Assembly (NCBI GenBank): GCA_019693395.1
Contig: JAAMXP010000855.1
Span: 1-11,958, forward strand
Length of the DNA: 11,958 nucleotides
DNA from: Ettlia oleoabundans
Lineage: Eukaryota > Chlorophyta > Chlorophyceae > Chlamydomonadales
Reading direction: 5' to 3'
Shown here: in pieces, positions 1 through 7,064 of the stretch
Numbering within the stretch: position 1 is the first letter of the stretch
Layout of the letters: every line of letters starts with the position of its first letter
The notes under the pieces: model-generated
The model's database searches: none
What the model saw: the letters and a program-made list of their open reading frames with translations, nothing else
Told to the model about the DNA's origin: nothing
Position numbers and translations under genes: made by a program

Positions 1-1480
1 GGTGGGGGGGGGTTGTCTCTTGCAGGTCCAATTGCGCGCACGACACACACCAATAACCTTTTACCATGAAAATAGGAAGATTGCGAAGGGCGCCGGGCCA
101 AAATGACGCCTGCAGGGAATGATTTATTTTCGCGTGTTGTTGTAGGATAGCAGTCCTACACCAGCCGAAACAGCCCAATCAGGCCAACACGCAGTGATAA
201 TGGGAAATACCCTGCCGATAGCTTGAATAGCGGAAATTAGGAAATGGTCGCCAAAGTTCCGGAGGCACCACAACCTCTTTTCCAGCTACACGTGTAGACG
301 TCCAGACGTGGGGAGGGTATCAACCCGCGCTGCAAAACCAATTTCAACTCGAGACGCAGCCTTTCAAACGGTATACGACGCCTTCCACATCCACATCCCT
401 CAGTCCGCCCCCGGCTTTCCATCCGCGACTTTCGCCCCCCGCCTTCCACCCCCCGTTCTCCATGGCGTCAAATCATGGAGAATACACCCCTTTAGGTCGG
501 AGGGCTCTCCTGGGCTGTAAACCGAAGCGCTTTGCTTCCTGACTGTTCCTATACCTTCCTACACCCTTTACTACAATCTGCTGTTATCTGACACCTGCCA
601 GAAGCGACCCGGGGAGCGACTGCACATTCAGTATGCTGCGAAGTGGCTTCTGGGACCCCGCTGCGCCCCCAAACAGTTACTCTATACCATAATAGTGCTA
701 TAAAAAACTAAAAACGATTCCCGGCAGTCGCCTGTGAGCTCCCAGCAGGGTCGTGCTGGGCGTGCTGCGGGCCAACCGCAGCCAACCCGGCCAATTTTTG
801 GGTGGCTTCCGGGCCTTCTACCAGCCTGGAACGATGCATTGGGACCCTTGTATCCAAAATATAACGGCACATGTGGAAGCGTCGCAAGGTTTAGCCGGCA
901 AAAACCTTCCGCTGCCTTAACCCTCTTAAGATGTCGAGGTGAGGAAAGAACTAAGGGTGCTGCAAGCCGCGGCTAGCCGTCGCCGTTCAGCGAAGGTACA
1001 CCCTCATTGCAGTGTGTGTATAAGGGCATACGGGCTGGACAAAGGTTGAACCCGTACGTCTGGACGGGCTGGTTGGAAAACGAGTTGGCAACCCTGGATC
1101 CAGCCGTGGTGAACCCATCGCGGCAAGGCATCGCAACCACGATCGAGTTGATTAGGTGTTGAAGGCCCTGGGTACTGCCAGCCTGGCGCCTAGGGTGACG
1201 GGGGGTCGGGGTCACGACGCGTTACGGGGAGAGGTGTCTTCCTTTGTGGCCTGCCAACGTAGTGAGCGAAGCGAAGCGCAGTTGGCTGCAGGCCGTTGCA
1301 TCCCGATTTTCTGGTGTTTATTGCACCCCGTTTCACGACAGCATGGCCGAGTCCACGTTGGCACCCGAGAGCGCATTCCCAGGCTCCCGGGAATCTTGCA
1401 CTCATGCCGCCTGGAAGTGTTTCTGGCTGGGACTGATGGCTGACACGTTCCGAGCACAAGGGTCTCCACGTCAGCCTCAA

Positions 1481-1573
1481 GGGGTGTGTGTCTGTTTCTC
1501 TTCTCTCTTCTCTTTACCGGGCAGTGAGCAAGGGGGGAGTGGCCCACTGTAGGGCGGGATGTATTTGAGGGTG
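1481..1573 (+). repeat. Diverged repeat unit, copy 1
   Basis: A run of GTGTGTG, then a pyrimidine tract, then CCGG-GCAGTGAGC, GGCCCACTGT and GGGCGG-GATG, ending TTTGAGGGTG. The same order of blocks recurs at 2024-2111. CAGTG and CACTG within the unit can pair as a short stem. The function is unknown. It could be a remnant of a dispersed repeat or of a duplicated 3' UTR. Confidence 0.45.
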
Positions 1574-2023
1574 AGGCGTGCGGCAGGTGAGAGTGAGATG
1601 AACCTAAAGGGACTGAACGAGGCCCTTGGCGACTGCGGCTCGTGCTTGGCAAGCAGTGTAGGTGCAAACTGGCAAGGTGCAAAGCTTGCTGCTGCCTTGG
1701 AAAGGTCCAAGTACTTGAAGCAGAGTGGGTGAGCGTTCAGCTGGGCCTGTGAGATCTTGGAGGGTGTCGCAAGAGGCGTGGATGCACAACACGGAGCCGC
1801 AGTGCCTCGGGAAACAATCTGCAGAAGTTCCAAGGGGCGCTCAGAGGGAAAGCCGCCTGCCGGCGACGGTACAAATGACGTGTGGCAGCAGTACAGCAGC
1901 AAACAACCGAGGAAGGTTGTGCACGGGTGTCACTATTTTTGCGACTGAGGTTGCTATATCGTTTGGATACAATTTAGCTCGGCGCAGCCGTGGCAAATTG
2001 TATAGAAAGGGAAGGCAAGCGAA

Positions 2024-2111
2024 GGTGTGTGTGTGTGCGCGTGCGTTTGCGTGCTCGCGCGTGTGCCGGACAGTGAGCTTGCCCACTGTTGGGCGGATGA
2101 ATGTGAGGGTG
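2024..2111 (+). repeat. Diverged repeat unit, copy 2, with GT microsatellite
   Basis: A GT/GC-rich simple repeat (2025-2065) is followed by CCGGACAGTGAGC, GCCCACTGTTGGGCGG and ATGTGAGGGTG, in the same order as at 1481-1573. Here the ACAGTG and CACTGT blocks are only 8 bases apart and form a 6-bp hairpin. The copies lie about 540 bp apart in the same orientation and differ by indels, so the duplication is old. Confidence 0.5.
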
Positions 2112-2331
2112 CAGGATAGATAGAAAAGGGTGTTGCAGCTTACATCAAAGAAGGCGTTAATTCCAAGCACAGTTCCACAGGCATTGCATCGTGGGGCTTC
2201 AGTGAGGCTAGCAGTCCCCTACACTGGCTTACGACATACAACTGACACGTTTGTGACCTGTCGCAGGATTTTATGTCACTCAAAAGACCAAACATTATAT
2301 AGTTTTACGTGGGCCCTGTGGCTGTGAGGCT

Positions 2332-2336
2332 TTACA
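2332..2336 (-). terminator. TGTAA polyadenylation signal of lpxC
   Basis: Minus-strand TGTAA about 174 bases past the lpxC stop codon. TGTAA is the usual near-upstream poly(A) signal of chlorophyte nuclear genes. It is the first copy downstream of the stop on this strand. Cleavage would be expected some 10-20 bases further on, near 2315. A second copy lies at 2140-2144. Confidence 0.5.
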
Positions 2337-2509
2337 AGAGTGGATGAGAAGGCAGAAAGATGGTAGCTGTCTAATGTAGTGATTACTTAGCTTCAAGACA
2401 TTGGGGATATTAACAGCCACAGAAATGAGGACCAACACCAGAGCATGACCTTCAAATTTGACGACGTTTGAACAACCTGTTTATCCTGGTAATCCCCTGT
2501 AAGCTATAC

Positions 2510-5500
2510 CTAAAAAACCACTGCCGCTTTGGACTCCGCGATACTCCGCCAAATCCTCTCCACAAACTTCGCCTGTAAATAATGATTCGGTTGATAGGCT
2601 ACAATATGTCCAGTGGGAAGCCCCCGCCCTCCTGGGCTGGCCAACAATGACAGATCTCCCTGCATTAAATGTCACTCAATTTTGTTTGCGGATAAGAAAG
2701 ATGCAATGATTGTAGGCTGAAAGTGGCTGTTGCGATATGGGTTTTGCTTGCATGTGGAAATGGCTCAGTGTGTAAAGTGTGTGAACAGTATCTGGCAGGA
2801 AGCGACCTCAAAAGCCTGCACTGAATAAGTAGCAGCTTACCAGAAGATCTACAACCGCATGCCGGGCCGCTTCATCATGTGGGAACCGGACCATGGTCTC
2901 ATCTAGCCTGCAATCCGCCCAGCGAGGTAAGGTTGCACCACAAGCAGTAAAGCTGAAGTACAGCAGTGCAAATCAGTTGCAACAAGGCTAGGGTGATGTG
3001 CGTAATCTTCCCCTTTACAAACATGCATTTGCCAACCCTGCCGCTAAACCAGCTGCAAATGGACAGCATCGTACCATTCATCCTTGTTTGCGATCAAGCT
3101 CACACAGTCAGGTCCCCCCTGTAGCAGGCCATTGGCCAGAAGATCTTCCACCACCTACTAGAGTGAAGCCCACAAGAAAGATCAACAAATAAACATGTTA
3201 GCATACGCAAGTGGTTGCTATCATGAATGCGTGGGGTGGAACAGAGAGCAGTAAGGCCTCCGCCTATCACTTTACATGCTGGTGTACCAAAATGCACAGG
3301 CCAAAAGCTGCTGGTTAACGGGGAACCTCAGCAGACGAGTAGCAAGTCCGCGCAGGTGCCAATGATACAAGGAAGTGATCATGATGTCCTGGGTCCTCAG
3401 GGCTCCATGTAAACCATTGGCGTCCAATGATTGAAGCTGTGGATGAGTAATCAACGCCGACTGCAGACCGATAGGTTGCGTTGTAGGCATGGGGACAGCA
3501 AAGTGAGTTACTCATGAATTGGAGTAGATGTGTATTTTTTACCTGCCTTATGGTTTGCCACAATTTGCAACTGATTTGCATTGACATTCCACTGGATCGA
3601 ATACACAGCTGAGAGCAATGAATTGAAGGTAACGGTCCAAAGCGGGTTGCTGAAAATACATGGGAGAAAGCACCAACTCGTCTCGCACATACCTGATACG
3701 CAAGCTGATAGCCCAGGATAGTAGGTGATGAAAGCCTCACCATCCCGCACAGTTATTTCCTGCAGTGCAAACAGCCTCTTTCAAAACAGTGTATTGCAAG
3801 CAACATCTCAGATCTTGACACAACAAAATCCATCGTCACATGATGTTGATACCTGGGCCAGCGGACAAGTGCTCTTGGACACCATCACATCTGTGCTTCC
3901 ACAAGCAGAAGCTGGTCGCAGCCCAACTCGTCGAACTTCTGTTGCCCAACCCAGGGCAGAACCATCAACAACGGGTATTTCTGCGGAGACGCCATGAGAT
4001 GACAAGTGGCTTGTGCTGATTTGATTCGTCACCTTATGCTGCCCCCGTAAAGCACTTGCCTTTCCCCCCCTCGACCTCAATGCGGGCATTGTCCACCCCA
4101 CAGCACTCCAAGGCCGCCAGCAAATGCTCTGCACCCCAAATAGTGATGTCACCCTGCTCCAACACCATGCACCAGCGGTTCCCATGCTGCAAGCTTTCAA
4201 CATTTGCCTGCAGCCTGACCTCGCCAGGCTGTCCCGCAGCAGCCTGCACCAAGAAAGCTTGACCGATAGTTAGGCCAGGCTGTTTGGAATTTTGATTTGC
4301 GCTGCGCGCCCCCCCGGCGCCCCCCTTCCCGTCTTTGTTGCCGAGAAGAGGAGGGAATATACAAAAAACATAAAAAGCTCAGAACAAGCGTTTTCAGCCT
4401 TAAGTTCATGTTTGGTATGCCCAGACAATCACCCCACATGTCAGGAAGTACAGGGGAATGGTCAAGAGTGGATAGCATGGGCCTGTGTGAAGGGGTGGAA
4501 GGCGTGGTCATGGGCTGGCCCGCATCGGTCAGCAAGAAAGAACATGATAGACCAGTCATGCTGATCAACAGCCCCCTTAACCATGAACATAGTCGTGAGA
4601 CACAAGTTTGATGTGTGCGCGGGAGAACCCGGAAGTCAGAGAGAGACGGCAGGTAGCAGAACAAGAGCGGTGCTACTGTCACAGGACTGACAGGACCCAT
4701 GGCGGCAGGGCAGGAGCGAGGTGGAAAGTGGCGGCCAGGCTGCCGCCATTCAGAACAAGTCCCTAGTGGGTCAGTGGAAGCAAGGGACGGCACAGAGAGC
4801 AGTAATAGCCGGAACAAAAAAACAGCTGGCCTGGCCTTACCAACGGTTCATCAAGGAGACGTTAAAGGCAGGAAAGTTGCAGAGTGTCCTGGCATTAGGG
4901 CTTGCAGTGTCGCAGTTCAGACGCCCGCACTGCTGCAACTCGCGCCCCTGTGCATACACATACCTCGTCATATGAATTTCTAAGCTCGGCTCACCTGCTC
5001 TTCAAGTAGCTGCCCAGTCTCTGTTTCTAGCAACACACTTTCTGGTGAAACAGACGCAAGCTGCTGCAAGTAATCGGTGAATGTGCCAGCAAAGCTGCCA
5101 TCCTCTTGCATCTGCAACAAATGAGCAGTGGGAACAGGTAGTGCCAGTTGGAGGAATGAGCAAAGACACAACCCTACAATTGGGCACGTGCACGGGCAAC
5201 GGCAGTCTGCAGCAGGTATTGACTACACCGCAGTCCTGCGTGCTATACAAAGAACAAAAGGGAGCCCATTCCTGATACTTCACGATTACAATACATAATT
5301 AGCACGTACAAGAATCCCCTTCAAGTGGGACCCTCCACTGCCCCATTGGTGCCAATGCCATTGTTGTGCAGCCCAACCCAAGCGATATTGCAAGCACCTC
5401 AACAAAACTGTAGAACAAATTCGCATTTGAGGCGGCTCCAGCACCACCTGGCCTGGTGCGAGCATCACCCTCTGCAATCTCAACATAGGGTTGCCTCAAA

Positions 5501-6078
5501 AGCAGACTCCTTTCTTGTTGTGCATAAGCTAACAGGTGAGGCATGATTGCCTCATACAGTCTGCCCTAGGGCACCTTGTAGTCCCCACGTTTCCGGCTGC
5601 TCCAGCTCCCATTGTTGGCTGTTAGTACCAGGCGCAACCCGCACAAAATAGCGCCCCTCGTCTGCAAAGGCTGGCAATACTCGGACAAGTGCGTGCTCGC
5701 TGGTGTGCAATCCGATTCCCCCCACATAGAAGGACCGACGAAGAGTCTGCTGGTAGGTCGCAGCCTGCAGGAGGCAGCAAGGAGGCATATAACCAGCAGC
5801 CGGGTTGAGCAGACACTGGCCATAACACGAGGCTCCACCTCCGCAGGAAAATTACATTCGGCGCCACCCAAGCCCACCTCTGGCAAAGCAGTTCGTTTGC
5901 CGGGAGTTTCCAGACTGTCGCCACGGGCAGCCCACGCTGCGTTGAGCCTCTTATGGCACGAGCCTCGTAGACAACTGCCCGGTGGCGGTAGCCGCTTCAA
6001 GCTACTACTTATTTGAGGCGAAGACGTGATGGAATGCGAACTTCGGCTGAACGTCAGACAAGCATAAAACGCCGCCAT
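2510..6078 (-). CDS. lpxC: LpxC-type UDP-3-O-acyl-GlcNAc deacetylase, 11 exons
   Basis: Zn-dependent removal of the N-acetyl group from UDP-3-O-acyl-GlcNAc, the committed step of lipid A synthesis; plants keep this enzyme in mitochondria. Exons on the minus strand: 6078-5878, 5764-5575, 5471-5398, 5111-4995, 4243-4060, 3980-3853, 3759-3693, 3460-3327, 3154-3075, 2907-2841, 2659-2510. All phases match, giving 463 residues ending in TAG. Residues 1-67 are Ser/Arg-rich, like a transit peptide. Family motifs: QQTLRRSFYVGGIGLHT (72-88), AEHLLAALE (232-240), EIPVVDGSA (256-264), IIGRQWFTW (331-339), APART (355-359), VRFPHDEAARHAVVDLLGDL (398-417), GHIVAYQPNH (431-440). Zn ligands H234, H408, D412 and catalytic E233 and H440 are present, so it is probably active. 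An insert of roughly 70-85 residues lies near 115-203. The start at 6078 (ACCATGG context) is preferred, but in-frame ATGs at 6147 and 6168 could extend it. Confidence 0.93.
3981..4059 (-). other. GC-AG intron 5 of lpxC
   Basis: A 79-nt intron in phase 1. The donor reads AAAG|GCAAGT and the acceptor CTCCGCAG|AAATACC. Joining these restores the family motif EIPVVDGSA with no frame break, and no GT donor nearby does so. AG|GCAAGT is the typical strong context for the minor GC donor class. All other introns proposed for this gene use GT-AG. Confidence 0.85.
4244..4994 (-). other. Long intron 4 of lpxC (751 nt)
   Basis: Strong donor GAGCAG|GTGAGC and acceptor GGTGCAG|GCTGCTG, both phase 0. The other ten introns are 79-286 nt, so this one stands out. 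It contains a same-strand open frame of about 206 codons (4817-4197) that overruns exon 5 in another frame. I see no domain in that frame and treat it as chance. A cassette exon or a small insertion inside the intron cannot be excluded. Confidence 0.7.
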
Positions 6079-6168
6079 GGTAATAGTGACACACCTTTGA
6101 CGAAGGTTCTTGGCCTGTCCCAGAAAGTAGGTAAGAGACGGCTCCATATCACACCGTTCCTTTTTCAT

Positions 6169-6957
6169 GCCATTTCATGCGCAGCACGCTAACGTGACAT
6201 AAAGGGGAGTCCCGGTTGTGCCATATACATTGCGAAATGTGTGGAGTCGCTAGAATTAGTAAGCAGCTCCAGCCCGGGTTTTCAAGGCGAGCCCCCTGTG
6301 GTCTTCCGTGGGCAACATCCCTGCGACTATAAGGCACCAGGCCTAACTTGGCGCCTGTGGGCCGTAGTTCGTCGTTTCCTTTTTGCAAATTCATTCTGCG
6401 TATTATTATAGGCTCCTAGAAGCGGCCAGCGGGCCAAAACTTGAGACTTTTGTCGCGATTTATGTACACCCTGGGAGTTGGGTGCTCCTGGTCCGCTGCG
6501 CATAAAACGCCCAGCAATCGTATCGGAAACCCGATAGATGCGCTATGGACATGTTGTTCGCTGAATAAGGTCCGCCACCTGGCCGCCGCCCAGTGTGTCG
6601 ACCGTGAAGGGCGCGTTCACATCCAGCGCGGACGGAACTTCCCAAGAGGTGTCATATTAGCTGCGAAATATGTGAGGACCCCCTCTGTACAAACGCCGTG
6701 CTGTTTCGCCCCTCTGTACAAACGTACGACGGGATAGCAAATGGCCGGGCCAGGCGCAACAATCAGGCAACAACCTCCCGATTTTACATTTCCCCGGAAA
6801 ACGCCTTCGATCTCGTCCAAACCGTCCCCTTCTCTTTCAATCGTTCTTAGGAGGTTCAGAAGCGAGCACAGTGAGCCCGCAAGCCCTTTTTGGAGGGATT
6901 CCGCCATGGGTTTCCGTCACCTGGCTCCCAGGCGCAGCTTTCGGGGCGTCAAGCACG
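6169..6957. other. Intergenic region upstream of lpxC
   Basis: This stretch should carry the lpxC promoter (minus strand). A TATATGG-like block lies on the minus strand at 6228-6221, about 150 bases before the preferred start, but a 9-codon open frame beginning at 6178 would then sit in the leader, so the block is weak evidence. One minus-strand open frame, 6907-6617, starts in a good context (ACCCATGGCGG) and begins MAESLQKGL. It could be a first exon but resembles no family I know. A GTAC-containing direct repeat is listed separately. Confidence 0.4.
6680..6724. repeat. Two 16-bp direct repeats containing TGTACA
   Basis: CCCCTCTGTACAAACG occurs at 6680-6695 and again, identically, at 6709-6724, a 29-bp period. 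A third GTAC follows immediately at 6724-6727. GTAC is the core bound by SBP-domain factors, including the algal copper regulator CRR1, so this could be a regulatory element. It could equally be a small tandem duplication without function. Confidence 0.6.
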
Positions 6958-6962
6958 TTACA
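6958..6962 (-). terminator. TGTAA polyadenylation signal of the 7065-9539 gene
   Basis: Minus-strand TGTAA about 103 bases past the stop at 7065. Its position and sequence fit the chlorophyte poly(A) signal and support the 3' end chosen for the unknown gene, and its being an expressed nuclear-type gene. Confidence 0.45.
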
Positions 6963-7064
6963 ATCACCTAAATGACAGTTATTTTGTGCGCAGTGCCAAC
7001 CAGGGCAGTGCAGCGGACAGCGGGCAATCACAACATGCCCGCTGTCTGCCATCCCTGCGTGAAA

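Larger units (their letters stand above)
1..2331. other. Left intergenic region, no supported gene
   Basis: I see no convincing coding gene here. The longest open frames (about 156 codons on the minus strand near 1212-1682 and about 132 codons on the plus strand near 1725-2123) overlap each other on opposite strands, are low in recognisable motifs and match no family I know. The stretch holds a pyrimidine tract (about 1492-1516), a GT/GC-rich simple repeat (2025-2065) and a diverged repeated unit described separately. Its right edge should be the 3' UTR of the minus-strand lpxC gene. An unrecognised gene or a non-coding transcript could be hidden here. Confidence 0.5.

Noticed and set aside
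456..482. Perfect 9-bp hairpin (TTCTCCATG / CATGGAGAA, 9-nt loop)
   Set aside because: About one such hairpin is expected by chance in a window this long, and it has no associated gene.
699..705. TATAAAA block as a promoter
   Set aside because: It lies in an AT-rich patch with no credible downstream coding exon.
1212..1682. 156-codon minus-strand open frame
   Set aside because: It overlaps open frames on both strands, shows no domain or splice-site support, and is rich in Ser/Pro/His/Arg as expected of non-coding GC-rich sequence.
5286..5486. Alternative exon 3 frame for lpxC (reading RVMLAPGQVVLEPP)
   Set aside because: The phase does not fit a good donor to exon 4, while the frame ending NLFYSFVE joins both neighbouring exons with matching phases and a good GAG|GTGC donor.
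5566..6168. 200-codon uninterrupted frame at the lpxC 5' end
   Set aside because: Only its first part is lpxC exon 1. The conserved QQTLRRSFYVGGIGLHT motif is in another frame and needs splicing at 5877/5765, so the continuous frame is not the protein.
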